The notes: generated from the sequence alone by a model not told the origin. Shown: positions 1 to 8,609, counted from the stretch's first letter. The stretch is 36,098 bases of DNA from Kofleriaceae bacterium (GCA_013368795.1 JABFXX010000581.1:1-36098); one strand, 5' to 3'. Made by a program: numbers and translations.

Positions 1-50
1 CAAGTTGTTGCGCAATTCGTGCAGCAACTTGTGGAACTTGTGTCTGACCC
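1..50. repeat. Inverted and direct repeats at window edge, possible mobile-element border
   Basis: Bases 1-11 and 21-31 form an 11-bp inverted repeat with one G-U type mismatch around a 9-base loop. The octamer AACTTGTG occurs at 26-33 and again at 35-42. Bases 40-50 read GTGTCTGACCC, so on the minus strand GGGTCAGACAC follows directly after the stop codon of the leftmost gene. From memory, GGGTCAGA-type strings occur near REP-associated transposase genes in many genomes. Only this fragment is visible, so the link to a mobile element is a guess. The hairpin could also be a transcription terminator for the leftward operon, but no T-tract is visible inside the window. Confidence 0.35.
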
Positions 51-1057
51 TATTTCGCGAAGAGCGCGCTGTAGTGGCCGAAGCCGATCGCCGCGCCCTG
101 GCGCAGCGATGTCGCGACCTCACCGGCGTACTCGGGGAGCTTGATGAAGATGCGCTCGGGCGCCAGGCCCGCCGCGCGGTAGGCGGTGATGTCGCTGCTG
201 CGGTTGCCGATGCCGGCGATGGCGAAGTCGGCGGCGAGCTCGCCGATGACGCGCTTCTTGTACGCGACGGTCGGCGCGCCGGGGCGCAGCACGAGCGTCG
301 GCGCGAGCCGCACCGGGCCGCGTGGGAAGCCGTGTGTGGCGAGCCAGTGTCGCGTCGCATCGGTGAAGCGCTCGCCGCGCGCGGTCACGTAGACGACCTG
401 GTAGCCGGCGGCGGTCGCGCGCGACAGGGCCTCCGCGGCGCCGGGTTGTGCGCCGACCCGACGGCCGAGGAACACCGCCTTCGCGAACTGGTTCTCGTTC
501 GCGGTCAGCGTGCCGTCGACGTCGGAGACGACGAGCTGCGAGCCGGCGGGGGCGACGTACGCGAGGCAGCGAAATCCGGTGCGATCGCCGACGACCGAGC
601 CGTAGACGTCGCGGAGCCCGATCGGCATCCGCTGCGCGCCCTCGAGGCGGAGCGCGAAGTCGCCGTTATCGTCGGTGCGAGCGGTCCCGGCGAGCTGCCA
701 CGCGCCGGCGACGCAGGTGAAGAGGTCGACGTCCTCGTGCTCGAGCGACTTGTCGGTGAGGCCGTAGGCGAGCGTGCCGCGGAGCACCTGCGGCTCGGAC
801 TGTGTCGCGACGAGGTCGTAGCCGCGATGATCGGCGCGCGCGATCGCGGTGATCATGCCGGAGCGCCAGCTGCGGAAGCCGCGCTTGGGACCGACGGCCG
901 GCGTGCCCGCGCAGCGCACGTCGGGGACGCTGCCGGCGCGCTGGTCGATCGTACCGCCGGACCTCGGCGCGTACGGATCGGTCGCCATGTTGCCCGCACA
1001 CGCGAATGCGCCGACGGCGAGGACCCCGAACACCAGACGACGCATTCGGCGCAGCAT
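50..1057 (-). CDS. Lipoprotein with LNS2/lipin-like HAD phosphatase domain
   Basis: About 335 aa. The N-terminus (MLRRMRRL, then a hydrophobic stretch and AFAC) looks like a lipoprotein signal with Cys20 lipidated, placing it in the periplasm or on a membrane face. A beta-rich middle region (residues about 90-165) resembles a transthyretin/C2-like fold. The C-terminal half is HAD-like: DVDGT at about residues 179-183, then TARGERFTDATRHWL, FPRGPV, a conserved Lys (YKK), and GNRSSDITAY. That series matches the LNS2 domain of lipins and PITP/Nir2 proteins, which in lipins dephosphorylates phosphatidic acid. It is the last gene of the Mla-like transporter operon, 36 bases after the upstream stop. 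Substrate is inferred only. The start is uncertain: ATG at 1057 chosen; ATG at 1045 would leave a shorter signal. Confidence 0.8.
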   Translation of the reverse strand: MLRRMRRLVFGVLAVGAFACAGNMATDPYAPRSGGTIDQRAGSVPDVRCAGTPAVGPKRGFRSWRSGMITAIARADHRGYDLVATQSEPQVLRGTLAYGLTDKSLEHEDVDLFTCVAGAWQLAGTARTDDNGDFALRLEGAQRMPIGLRDVYGSVVGDRTGFRCLAYVAPAGSQLVVSDVDGTLTANENQFAKAVFLGRRVGAQPGAAEALSRATAAGYQVVYVTARGERFTDATRHWLATHGFPRGPVRLAPTLVLRPGAPTVAYKKRVIGELAADFAIAGIGNRSSDITAYRAAGLAPERIFIKLPEYAGEVATSLRQGAAIGFGHYSALFAK

Positions 1058-1093
1058 GACGGCGACCCGCGGTGCCGGCAAGACGAGGAATTC

Positions 1094-1870
1094 TCAGAAG
1101 CCAGGAGTTTCCATCGGTCCCGTGGAGTTGCCGTTGATGAACTGCTGGACCACCGGATCGGGAGACGCGCGGAGCTCGGCGGGCGTTGCCACGACGTGGA
1201 CCTTGCCCTGGTAAAGGAAGGCAACGCGGTCGGCGATGCCGAAGATCGACGGCGGATCGTGTGACACGACGATCGCGGTGACGCCGAGCGTCGTGGCGAG
1301 CTCGCGGATCAGCCGGTCGACCCGGCGCGCGCTGACCGGATCGAGGCCGGTCGTCGGCTCGTCGAACAGCACGACCTCGGGGCCGAGCGCGAGCGTGCGC
1401 GCGATCGCGGCGCGCTTGCGCATGCCGTCGGACAGCTCCGCCGGATAGCGGTCCGCGTACTCCGCCATGTAGACCTGCGCGAGCCGGCGATTCGCCTCCT
1501 CGAGCGCCACCGAGTGCCGCATCGCCTGATGCTTGCGAAGGGGCAGGGCGACGTTCTCGGCGAGCGTCATCGAGTCGAACAGCGTCGAGCTCTGGAACAC
1601 CATGCCGATGCGCTTGCGCAGTGGCGCGAGGTTGCGTTCGGGAATCTGATCGATGCGCGTGCCGTCGAACCAGATCTCGCCGGCATCGATGCGGAGCAGG
1701 CCGATCAGGTGCTTGATCGTCACCGACTTGCCGACGCCCGACGTGCCGATGATGAACATCACCTCGCCCTTGTTCACGGCGAGGTTCATGCCGCGCAGCA
1801 CCGGCTTGCCGCCGAACGCCTTCTGGACGTCCTTGAACTCGATGTACGCGCTCTCCGGTGGCGCCTTCAC
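1094..1870 (-). CDS. mlaF: MlaF-type ABC transporter ATPase 2 (degenerate signature motif)
   Basis: 258 aa, cytoplasmic ATPase of a phospholipid-type ABC importer/exporter (MlaF/Ttg2A family). Walker A GTSGVGKS (residues 42-49) is canonical, Q-loop Gln93, Walker B VVLFDEP with Glu171, D-loop GLDP and the H-loop His204 (VSHD) are all present. The signature motif reads LSDGM at 146-150 instead of LSGGM, an Asp at a normally invariant Gly. The C-terminal DPVVQQFINGNSTGP tail is typical of MlaF proteins. GTG start at 1870, chosen because it overlaps the stop of the upstream permease by four bases (GTGA) and has GGGGAG just upstream; no ATG precedes the domain. It is paired with ATPase 1 at 3458-4234, whose signature is intact but whose own nucleotide-site residues are altered. 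Confidence 0.93.
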   Translation of the reverse strand: MKAPPESAYIEFKDVQKAFGGKPVLRGMNLAVNKGEVMFIIGTSGVGKSVTIKHLIGLLRIDAGEIWFDGTRIDQIPERNLAPLRKRIGMVFQSSTLFDSMTLAENVALPLRKHQAMRHSVALEEANRRLAQVYMAEYADRYPAELSDGMRKRAAIARTLALGPEVVLFDEPTTGLDPVSARRVDRLIRELATTLGVTAIVVSHDPPSIFGIADRVAFLYQGKVHVVATPAELRASPDPVVQQFINGNSTGPMETPGF

Positions 1871-2688
1871 AAATCTCCCCCCGTGAGGAACAGCGCGGCT
1901 GCCGAGAGCACGAAGTCGAGGACGATCACCGAGAAGCTCGAGCCGATGACCGCGGCGGTCGTCGCCCAGCCGACGCCCTCGGAGCTGCCGCGCGCGCGGA
2001 GGCCGCAGAACCCGGCGACGACCGGAATCGCCGCGCCGTAGGCGATCGCCTTGACGACCATGAGGATGAGGTGGCGCGGCCGGATCAGCGTGAGGTCGAA
2101 GAAGAGGTTCGGGTTGACGCCGAACGAGTACTGCGCGGTGAGGCCGCCGGCGCCGTACATGATCGCGCCGCCGAGCGTCGACAGCATCAGCGTCATGATG
2201 ATGCAGGCGATGAAGCGAGGGACGATCAGGTAGTCGATCGGCAACACGCCGCTCATGCGAAGCGCGTCGATCTGTTCGGTGACCTTCATCGACCCGATCT
2301 CGGCGGCGATGCCGGCGCCGACGCGCGTCGCGAGCATCAGCGCGGTCAGCGTCGGTCCGAAGTCGGAGACGATCAGCCGGATGAACTGCGTGCCGAGCTG
2401 CGAGTAGTCGCCGGTGACGCGCGACAGCTGCAGACACGCCTCGTACGACATCACCATGCCGATGAAGCCGAGCGTGACGATGATGAAGATGAGCGACTTG
2501 TTGCCGATGAAGTAGAGCTGGCGCGTGATCTCGCCCTTGGGCCGGCCTCGGCCGCCCGCCTTGCGCGAGAGCCCTCGGATGATGCCGGCGATCGTCGACA
2601 CGTAGACGAGCCACAGCTCGATCGCGGCGCGGCTGGCGTCGACGACGACGCCACCGAGGTGCTCGATGCGTGAGGTGATCGCCTTCAT
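1867..2688 (-). CDS. mlaE: MlaE-type lipid ABC transporter permease 2
   Basis: 273 aa integral inner-membrane permease of the MlaE/YrbE/Ttg2B family. An amphipathic N-terminal region is followed by about five to six hydrophobic segments. The family signature is visible as DFGPTLTALMLATRVG, AAEIGSMKVTEQIDALR and DYLIVPRF. ATG at 2688 overlaps the TGA of permease 1 by four bases (ATGA), which fixes the start and implies translational coupling. Its sequence is clearly different from permease 1, so the channel is probably a heterodimer, as for YrbE A/B pairs in actinobacterial Mce systems. The partner MCE substrate-binding protein expected for Mla or Mce systems is not in the window. Confidence 0.93.
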   Translation of the reverse strand: MKAITSRIEHLGGVVVDASRAAIELWLVYVSTIAGIIRGLSRKAGGRGRPKGEITRQLYFIGNKSLIFIIVTLGFIGMVMSYEACLQLSRVTGDYSQLGTQFIRLIVSDFGPTLTALMLATRVGAGIAAEIGSMKVTEQIDALRMSGVLPIDYLIVPRFIACIIMTLMLSTLGGAIMYGAGGLTAQYSFGVNPNLFFDLTLIRPRHLILMVVKAIAYGAAIPVVAGFCGLRARGSSEGVGWATTAAVIGSSFSVIVLDFVLSAAALFLTGGDL

Positions 2689-3461
2689 CCGGTTGTATAG
2701 GTGATGAAGAAGTCGAGCAGCATGATCGTGACGGCAGCCGCGACGACTGCAGCGTTCACCGCCTTGCCGACGCCGACCGCACCGCCGCGCACGGTGACGC
2801 CGAAGTAGCAGCTCGACACCGCGATCGCCGCGCCGAACGCGATCGACTTGTAGATGCCGTGCAAGAAGTCGTACGGCTTCAGGTTGTCGGCGAACGAGTA
2901 GTACATCGTCGCCCAGTCGATATCGAGCATCGCGCGGCCGACGACCGACGCGCCGAGCAGCGACACGAGGTCGCCGATGATGGTGAGCGCGACGAGCATC
3001 ACGATCATCGCGACCACGCGCGGCACGACGAGGAATCTCACCGGATCGATCGCGAGCGCGCGCAAACCGTCGAGCTGCTCGGTCACGGTCATCGTGCCGA
3101 GCTCCGCCGTGTTGTTCGCGCCGACGCGGCCCGAGAACATGAGCGCGATCAGGATCGGACCGATCTCGCGCAGCACGGCGTAGCCCGCGCCCCAGCCGGC
3201 GAGCGACGTCGCGCCGAGCTTCTTCACGAACGGACCGGTCTGCAGCGTCATCAGGCCGCCCGCGAAGAACGCGGTGAGCACGATGATGGGCACCGAGCGG
3301 TTGCCCATCTTGTAGAGGTTCTTCATCAGCTCGCGCCAGTCGAGGCGCGGCGGGAACAGCGCGCGAATGACCTGCGCGGTGAGCACGATGATGCCGCCGA
3401 CCTCCTCGGCGACGCGGATCGCACCTGCGCCGATGCCGGCGAGCGCCCGCTCCCCGATCAT
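2685..3461 (-). CDS. mlaE: MlaE-type lipid ABC transporter permease 1
   Basis: 258 aa, second MlaE-family permease. The diagnostic block is very clear: [27 protein letters not shown], then [24 protein letters not shown] (each quoted piece is part of a continuous region near residues 98-150). About five hydrophobic segments follow, ending in [14 protein letters not shown] at 3461 overlaps the TGA of ATPase 1 by four bases (ATGA), so the start is well supported. This permease retains the consensus GRVGA and AELGTM elements more faithfully than permease 2. It presumably transports phospholipid between the inner membrane and the periplasm together with its neighbours; direction cannot be told from sequence. 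Confidence 0.94.
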   Translation of the reverse strand: MIGERALAGIGAGAIRVAEEVGGIIVLTAQVIRALFPPRLDWRELMKNLYKMGNRSVPIIVLTAFFAGGLMTLQTGPFVKKLGATSLAGWGAGYAVLREIGPILIALMFSGRVGANNTAELGTMTVTEQLDGLRALAIDPVRFLVVPRVVAMIVMLVALTIIGDLVSLLGASVVGRAMLDIDWATMYYSFADNLKPYDFLHGIYKSIAFGAAIAVSSCYFGVTVRGGAVGVGKAVNAAVVAAAVTIMLLDFFITYTTG

Positions 3462-4234
3462 GCCTCCGCCTCCTGCGTCTTCTCCTTGGACAGCGGGCCT
3501 TCGAGGTCGCCGCGCACGAACTGGCGGACGATCGGATCGGGCGCATCGGCGACGGTCGCGGCGGGGCCCCGATAGAGGATCTTGCCCTCGTAGAGGAACG
3601 CGATCTCGTCGACGAACTTGGCGAGCGCCACGACGTCGGACGATACCGCGAGCACGGTCGCTCCGGTCCGCGCCTGGTCCTCGGCGAGCAGGTCGTAGAT
3701 TTTTTGCGTCGTCACCGGATCGAGGCCCGCGGTCGGCTCGTCGTAGATCACGATCTCGGCGTCGGCGACCGTCGCGCGGGCGATGCCGACTCGCTTCTTC
3801 ATACCGCCCGACAGCTCGCCGGTCAGCTTGTGCTCGCTGCCCGCGAGGCCGACGGCGCGCAGCCTCGTCTCGACGCGCTTCGCGATGTCGTCGGCCGCGA
3901 AGCCACCGCGCTGCTCGAGCGGGAACGCGACGTTGCCCTTCACGTCGAGGAAGTCGAACAGCGCGTAGTTCTGGAACAGCATGCCGATGCGCTGGCGTAG
4001 ATCGCCGAGCTGCACCTCTCGCTTGCCGACGACGCTCTCGCCGAGCACGTCGATGTCGCCGCGATCGGGGTGATCGAGGCCGCACACGAGCTTCAGGATG
4101 ACGCTCTTGCCCGACGCCGCCGGGCCGATCAGGCCGAGCTTCGCGCCCTTGGCGACCTCGAGCGTGATACCGGACAGCACCTCGCGGCGGCCGAACCGCT
4201 TGTGCACGTCGCGCAGGCTGATCGCTACGGACAT
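3458..4234 (-). CDS. mlaF: MlaF-type ABC transporter ATPase 1 (altered Walker A and H-loop)
   Basis: 258 aa. Q-loop Gln88, signature LSGGM (141-145), Walker B IVIYDEP with Glu166 and D-loop GLDP are canonical. Walker A reads GPAASGKS (37-44), with Ala40 in place of the second Gly of GxxGxGKS. The H-loop reads VSSD, so Ser199 replaces the switch His. I confirmed the Ser codon (TCC) on the nucleotide sequence. The C-terminal [15 protein letters not shown] matches the MlaF tail. Together with ATPase 2 (intact Walker A and His, altered signature) these changes fall in one composite ATP site of a heterodimer. ATG at 4234 overlaps the TPR lipoprotein gene by 10 bases. It could still be an active enzyme; only biochemistry would tell. 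Confidence 0.93.
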   Translation of the reverse strand: MSVAISLRDVHKRFGRREVLSGITLEVAKGAKLGLIGPAASGKSVILKLVCGLDHPDRGDIDVLGESVVGKREVQLGDLRQRIGMLFQNYALFDFLDVKGNVAFPLEQRGGFAADDIAKRVETRLRAVGLAGSEHKLTGELSGGMKKRVGIARATVADAEIVIYDEPTAGLDPVTTQKIYDLLAEDQARTGATVLAVSSDVVALAKFVDEIAFLYEGKILYRGPAATVADAPDPIVRQFVRGDLEGPLSKEKTQEAEA

Positions 4235-5262
4235 TTGAGCTCCGCGGCGATGTCGCCCGTGCGCTCGATGTACTTCGAGTCCGGCGACTGCTTCTTCAGC
4301 GCGGCGATCGCGCGGCACGCGCCCGCGGCGTCGTGCGCCTTGTCGTAGGTGACCGCGAGCTCGTACAGCGCATCGTCCTTCAGGATCGACGCCGGGTAGT
4401 CCTTCGGCAGCTGGCGGAACGCCGCGATCGCGCTCGGCAGGTCGCCGAGGTCGTCGCGGAAGATCTTGCCGATCAGGAGCTGCGCGTCGTCGAGCCAGAT
4501 CGAGAAGTAGCTGCCGGGGCCGAGCGCGACCTCGCGCGTCGCCAGCAGCTTGCGCAGCCGATCGACCGCGCCCTGCGAGTCGCCGAGCTCGCGCGACAGG
4601 CGCGCCGCGTGCCAGCGCGCATCGTCGCGAAAGCCGCTGCTCGGCCAGTCGACCGGAATGCGGTCGTAGAGCGCGCGCGCCGCCTGCTTGTTGCCGAGCT
4701 CGTGCTCGGTGAGGTCGGCGAGCCACCACACGAGGTTGTCGGCGACGGCCGTGTCGGAGAGCGGCGTGAGCAGCTTCGCGAGCTGGTCGGCGAGCGCGGC
4801 CGCATCGCGGTGGCGGCCGTCCGCGACGAGCGTCTTGACCGCATCGCCGGCAAGCGGCTCGTCGGGGAAATCGGTGACGACCTTCCACAGCGCGGTCCAC
4901 GCCTCGACGACCTTGCCTTGCCCGAGCAACAGCTCGCCCGCGCGATACAGCGCCGTCGCTGCGGTCGTCGGATCGTCGGGCACGCGCGGTGGGATCGCGA
5001 GATACGTCGCGATCGCCGTGTCGATCCGTCCGCCACGCTCCTGCGCGTCGGCCTCGCCGAGCAGCGCCTCGCCGCACGCCTGCTTTGCGCGGCGCTCGGG
5101 GCGCAGGCGGTGACAGCTCGTCTGCGCTTCGCGATACGCGGCGACCGCGCCGTCGACATCGCCGCCGTCGGCGAGCTTCTCTGCCTTCACGAGCTCGGGC
5201 AACGTCGCCGGCGCGGAGCAGGCGAGAAGTTGCAGCACCGCGAGCAGACGCACCGTACGCAT
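4225..5262 (-). CDS. TPR-repeat lipoprotein
   Basis: 345 aa. A short signal ([15 protein letters not shown]) ends in a good lipobox LLAC, lipidating Cys15. The remainder is helical with repeated tetratricopeptide-like units, e.g. [73 protein letters not shown]. It lies between threonine aldolase and the Mla-type transporter, overlapping both neighbours, and so is probably co-translated with them. A role as the periplasmic partner or scaffold of the transporter is an inference from position. Start: ATG at 5262 shares its A with the TGA of threonine aldolase; a GTG at 5265 directly before it is the alternative. Confidence 0.85.
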   Translation of the reverse strand: MRTVRLLAVLQLLACSAPATLPELVKAEKLADGGDVDGAVAAYREAQTSCHRLRPERRAKQACGEALLGEADAQERGGRIDTAIATYLAIPPRVPDDPTTAATALYRAGELLLGQGKVVEAWTALWKVVTDFPDEPLAGDAVKTLVADGRHRDAAALADQLAKLLTPLSDTAVADNLVWWLADLTEHELGNKQAARALYDRIPVDWPSSGFRDDARWHAARLSRELGDSQGAVDRLRKLLATREVALGPGSYFSIWLDDAQLLIGKIFRDDLGDLPSAIAAFRQLPKDYPASILKDDALYELAVTYDKAHDAAGACRAIAALKKQSPDSKYIERTGDIAAELKCP

Positions 5263-6293
5263 CACAGCTTCGCGGCGATCTCCGCGATGACCTGCGCGGC
5301 GCGCAGCACGCCTTCGCGATCGACGTCGAGGTGCGTGACCGCACGCACGCGCTGCGGCCCGGCCGCGCCGAGCAGCACGCCATCCTCCTTCGCGAGCTCG
5401 ATCAGCGCGCGCGCGGTGCCGTGGGACAGGTCGATCATGACGATGTTCGTCTGGACCTTCGTCATGTCGATGCGGATGCCCGGCGCGCCGGCGAGCGCCT
5501 CGGCGAGCGCCTTCGCGTTCGCGTGATCCTCGCCGAGCCGCGCGCGGTTGTGGTCGAGCGCGAACAGGCCGGCCGCGGCGAGGATGCCGGCCTGGCGCAT
5601 GCCGCCGCCGTACATCTTGCGGAACCGGTGACAGGACCTGATGAACGGCTTACTGCCCGCGACCACGGAGCCGACGGGCGCGCCGAGGCCCTTCGACAGG
5701 CACACGCTGACCGAGTCGAAGCCGGCGGCGAGCTCGCGCTCCGACACGCCGGTCGCGACCGCGGCGTTCCACAGCCGTGCGCCGTCGAGGTGCGCGACCA
5801 TGCCGAGCTGGTGCGTCGTCTGGACGACGTCGGCGAGCTCCGCGCGGTTCCAGCACGTGCCGCCCGCCATGTTGTGCGTGTTCTCGACCTCGACGACGCG
5901 CGTGTGCGCCTGATACGGATCCTCGGCCTTGTACGCGGCGCGCACGTCGGCGGCCGTGAACATGCCGTCCTGGCCGACGACCTGCGTCTGCACGCCGGCG
6001 AGCGCGGCGAGCGCGCCCGACTCGTGACGCCAGCAGTGCGCGCCGACGCCGATGATCACCTCGTCACCGGGCTTCGTGTGCGAGCGCAGCGCGATCTGGT
6101 TTGCCATCGTGCCGCTCGGCGTGAACAGCGCGGCCTCGAGACCGAGGAGGCCGGCGACGGTCTCCTCGAGGCGGCGGACCGTCGGGTCCTCGCCGTAGAC
6201 GTCATCGGCGACCTCGGCGTTCGCCATCGCGAGCCGCATCGCGGCTGAGGGACGCGTGACGGTATCGCTGCGGAGATCGACGGGCGCTGCCAT
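5262..6293 (-). CDS. ltaE: Low-specificity L-threonine aldolase
   Basis: 343 aa PLP enzyme of the beta-eliminating lyase family; cleaves L-threonine/L-allo-threonine to glycine and acetaldehyde. Family marks are DLRSDTVT at residues 6-13, [32 protein letters not shown] (168-177) and [14 protein letters not shown] with the Schiff-base Lys201. Length is normal for the family. It is the first gene of the lipid-transporter operon: its TGA overlaps the next start. A TAGGCT box at 6305-6300 lies six bases before the ATG and no Shine-Dalgarno sequence is visible, suggesting a nearly leaderless transcript. Why an amino-acid enzyme heads a lipid-transport operon is not apparent. Confidence 0.95.
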   Translation of the reverse strand: MAAPVDLRSDTVTRPSAAMRLAMANAEVADDVYGEDPTVRRLEETVAGLLGLEAALFTPSGTMANQIALRSHTKPGDEVIIGVGAHCWRHESGALAALAGVQTQVVGQDGMFTAADVRAAYKAEDPYQAHTRVVEVENTHNMAGGTCWNRAELADVVQTTHQLGMVAHLDGARLWNAAVATGVSERELAAGFDSVSVCLSKGLGAPVGSVVAGSKPFIRSCHRFRKMYGGGMRQAGILAAAGLFALDHNRARLGEDHANAKALAEALAGAPGIRIDMTKVQTNIVMIDLSHGTARALIELAKEDGVLLGAAGPQRVRAVTHLDVDREGVLRAAQVIAEIAAKL

Positions 6294-6299
6294 GCACGG

Positions 6300-6305
6300 A
6301 GCCTA
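6300..6305 (-). promoter_or_regulatory. TAGGCT -10-like box of threonine aldolase operon
   Basis: On the minus strand TAGGCT ends six bases before the ATG at 6293. One of nine similar TA(G/C)NNT boxes placed 5-11 bases before starts in this window. A transcript initiating six or seven bases downstream would begin at about the start codon. No convincing -35 is seen. Confidence 0.4.
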
Positions 6306-6345
6306 ACACCAGGTCGCGCTGGCGACGCGCTGGGGCTCGCTCACA

Positions 6346-6798
6346 TCAGGGTGTGTCGCTGACCGGCGGACCGTCGTCCTTGGGAGCCTCGGGCTTTGTC
6401 TCGTCGGGTTTCGGCGGTTCCTTGCTCGGCGGCGGCGTCGGCTCGGGCGACGGCGAGCCGAGCTCGGCGCGTAGCTTGCGCTCGAGCTTCGTCAGCAGCT
6501 CGATCTCGACCCACGACGGACGGTCCTCGATCGTCAGCACGAAGCGGACGGCCTTGCGGCCACTCTTCACGACCTCGACCACCTCGAGCGAGCCGCGGAA
6601 CGTCTTCTTCTCCTCGACGTACTCGAACAGCACGTAGCCGGCGTCGGCGTCCTTCTCGACGACCTTCATCTTCGCGTCGACGCGGAGAAACCGGACCGAT
6701 GCCGCCCACGCGGGCTCGCGCTGGTACGCGAGCGTCTTCTCCGAGCGCGCGTGGGCGACGCCGGTGAGTAGAAGAAGCGCGAGCAGGATCCGCCGCAT
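6346..6798 (-). CDS. Small secreted protein with Pro/Lys-rich tail
   Basis: 150 aa, unrecognised. The N-terminus MRRILLALLLLTGVAHA is a convincing Sec signal peptide with cleavage after AHA. The body (about residues 20-105) is an alternating charged/hydrophobic beta-like domain, and the C-terminus is a disordered Pro/Glu/Lys tail (PEPTPPPSKEPPKPDE and onward). It follows the flippase-like gene by 13 bases, so it probably belongs to the cpsB-like/flippase unit rather than to the threonine aldolase operon, which has its own box in the following 52-base gap. Location periplasmic or extracellular by inference. No function assigned. Confidence 0.8.
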   Translation of the reverse strand: MRRILLALLLLTGVAHARSEKTLAYQREPAWAASVRFLRVDAKMKVVEKDADAGYVLFEYVEEKKTFRGSLEVVEVVKSGRKAVRFVLTIEDRPSWVEIELLTKLERKLRAELGSPSPEPTPPPSKEPPKPDETKPEAPKDDGPPVSDTP

Positions 6799-6811
6799 GG
6801 GCGGATCGTCG

Positions 6812-7876
6812 CTACTTCGCGGGGAGGTCGCCAGTTTTTGGCTCGGACCGGCGGACGTCGATGATGTCGTGGAACGACACCCAGGGCGTCGCGAGGCCGA
6901 GCGCGCCGCACAGGACGTACCAGACGACCTGCAGGCCGTAGTGCACGTTCGCCATCGCGAACGTCGTGCCGTAGATGGCGCTGCCCTTCGTCGCCGCGCC
7001 CGGGATGTAGAGCGAGAGGCCGAGCAGCGTGAACCACTGGAACTGGCCGACGAGGCCGGGCGAGTTCGGCAGCGTGATGCCGACCGCGACGAGGCCCATC
7101 GTCGCGAACGTGCCGACGAGGCCGAGCTCGAGGCCGAAGCCGCGTGCGAGCACGTAGACGCCGAGGCCATTGCAGATCCAGTAGACGAGGCTCCACGCGA
7201 CGAACGACGCGAGGTTCTTCGTGTCGCGCATGACCTCGAAGCCGCGGATCATCTCGAGCAGCTTGCGCTCGATCGCGTTCGCGATGCGCGGTGCGAGGCG
7301 CGGCAGCAGCGACAGCTTGAGCCAGAACCCGACGGACTTCTCGGGCCACTTGAGCGCGCCGATGAGGAACACCATCGCGAGCGCGAAGATGCCGAGCGCC
7401 GCGTACGCCGTCGGCATCATCCAGCCCGGCGAGTCCGGGCCGCGCAGCGCGAAGAACGCGCCGAACACGAACAGCGACACGAGCAGGCCGTCGATGATGC
7501 GCTCGACCGCGACGGTGCCGAGCGCGGCCGTCGCCGACACGCCGCGCTTGCGCAAAAGGCCCGGCCGCACGAACTCGCCGAGGCGAGCGGGCAGGGCGAG
7601 GATCGCCATGAAGCCGACCGACGAGATCGCGAGCAGCGGCCCCGACGGGACGCGCACGCCGAGCGGTGCGAGCAGGAAGTTCCAGCGCAGCGAGCGCGTC
7701 AGCTGCACGATCACGAGCAGGCCGATGTACGCGGCGAGATACGGCGCGAACTTCGCGAATTCGAGCGCCTGGAACGTCGCGGACAGCTGTTGCCGGGTCG
7801 TCGCGTCGGGCCACACGAGCCACGCGCACAGCGCGAGCATCCCGAGCGAGAGTCCGAGGTTGAGCGCGAGCTTCAC
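6812..7876 (-). CDS. Lysylphosphatidylglycerol synthase TM-region/UPF0104 family membrane protein
   Basis: 354 aa polytopic inner-membrane protein with about eight hydrophobic segments. The family pattern is seen as [31 protein letters not shown] and [10 protein letters not shown] near residues 64-128, followed by [15 protein letters not shown] near residue 270. This corresponds to the membrane domain of MprF/AglD-type proteins without the catalytic aminoacyl-transferase domain. Such stand-alone domains are often suspected lipid or lipid-linked glycan flippases. It sits 16 bases after a PHP-type phosphatase, consistent with a role in surface polysaccharide or lipid modification. Substrate unknown. 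Confidence 0.88.
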   Translation of the reverse strand: MKLALNLGLSLGMLALCAWLVWPDATTRQQLSATFQALEFAKFAPYLAAYIGLLVIVQLTRSLRWNFLLAPLGVRVPSGPLLAISSVGFMAILALPARLGEFVRPGLLRKRGVSATAALGTVAVERIIDGLLVSLFVFGAFFALRGPDSPGWMMPTAYAALGIFALAMVFLIGALKWPEKSVGFWLKLSLLPRLAPRIANAIERKLLEMIRGFEVMRDTKNLASFVAWSLVYWICNGLGVYVLARGFGLELGLVGTFATMGLVAVGITLPNSPGLVGQFQWFTLLGLSLYIPGAATKGSAIYGTTFAMANVHYGLQVVWYVLCGALGLATPWVSFHDIIDVRRSEPKTGDLPAK

Positions 7877-7892
7877 ATCTACTCCGTGTCAC

Positions 7893-8609
7893 TCATCTAT
7901 CGGGGAGGTCGCCGGCAAGGATCGCGCGCGGCGCTTGATCGAACAGCCGGACGACCGCCGCGTGCCCGAGCTTCTTCTCGATCCAGCGCAGCCCCTCGGC
8001 CGCCTGCTGCAGATCGCCAAGGTGGTGCGCGTCGGTCGCGACCGCGGTCGCGAGCCCTCGCTCGAGCAGATGACGCGCTGCCTTCATCTCGCGTCGCCCG
8101 TGAAAGCCACCGATCGCGCCGAGGTCGACGAGGAACGCACAGCTGTTGCGGAGCGTCTCGGCGAGCTCATCGTTGTCCCACAGCGCTTGGTAGCGCTCGG
8201 GATGCGCGAGCACCGGCACCTTGCCCGCCATGCGCCACTTGAACATCTGGTCGACCATGTTCGGCGGCATGAGCGGCGGCGGGATCTCGACGAGGAACGC
8301 GACCGTGTCGCGATAGTGCGGGATCGCGTTCTCGACGGAGCGCTTGAAGAACACATCGTCCCACATGTTCTCCGCCGCGAGGCGCAGCGTCGGGTGGCTC
8401 GGCTTACGGATCGTCTGCAGCTTGGCGAACGTCGTCTCGATCAGGTCCCACGCGGGAAGATACTGAGACGCTTTCTGATGTGGGGTCAGGCATTGCTCGC
8501 TGATCCCCAGCGATGCCAGCGCGTCGAGCATCGCGATCGCCGTTTTCTCGTCGGGAGCTCCGTCGTCAAGTCCATAGAGGACATGGCTATGGAGATCGAC
8601 AAAGCCCAT
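7893..8609 (-). CDS. CpsB/CapC-type PHP-domain tyrosine-protein phosphatase
   Basis: 238 aa, metal-dependent phosphatase of the polymerase-and-histidinol-phosphatase (PHP) fold that in other bacteria dephosphorylates BY-kinases controlling capsule export. Metal-binding motifs are visible: DLHSHVLYGLDDG (residues 4-16), LTPH, ENMWDD, HPERY and TDAHHLGD. Length matches CpsB/YwqE. ATG at 8609 places the first histidine motif at residues 6-8 as in the family; an upstream in-frame extension exists but adds non-homologous sequence. No BY-kinase gene is in the window, so the target is unknown. It heads a three-gene minus-strand unit with the flippase-like gene. Confidence 0.9.
   Translation of the reverse strand: MGFVDLHSHVLYGLDDGAPDEKTAIAMLDALASLGISEQCLTPHQKASQYLPAWDLIETTFAKLQTIRKPSHPTLRLAAENMWDDVFFKRSVENAIPHYRDTVAFLVEIPPPLMPPNMVDQMFKWRMAGKVPVLAHPERYQALWDNDELAETLRNSCAFLVDLGAIGGFHGRREMKAARHLLERGLATAVATDAHHLGDLQQAAEGLRWIEKKLGHAAVVRLFDQAPRAILAGDLPDR

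Noticed and set aside
5-1264. Plus-strand 419-codon frame opposite the LNS2-like gene
   Set aside because: No motif, and it is the antisense shadow of a gene with clear HAD residues.
1871-2614. Upstream extension of ATPase 2 frame
   Set aside because: Shadow of permease 2; the GTGA overlap at 1870 is a better start.
8461-8500. GGGGTCAGG string inside the PHP phosphatase gene, similar to the left-edge motif
   Set aside because: It encodes the conserved LTPH region of the phosphatase and differs from the edge sequence; chance similarity.
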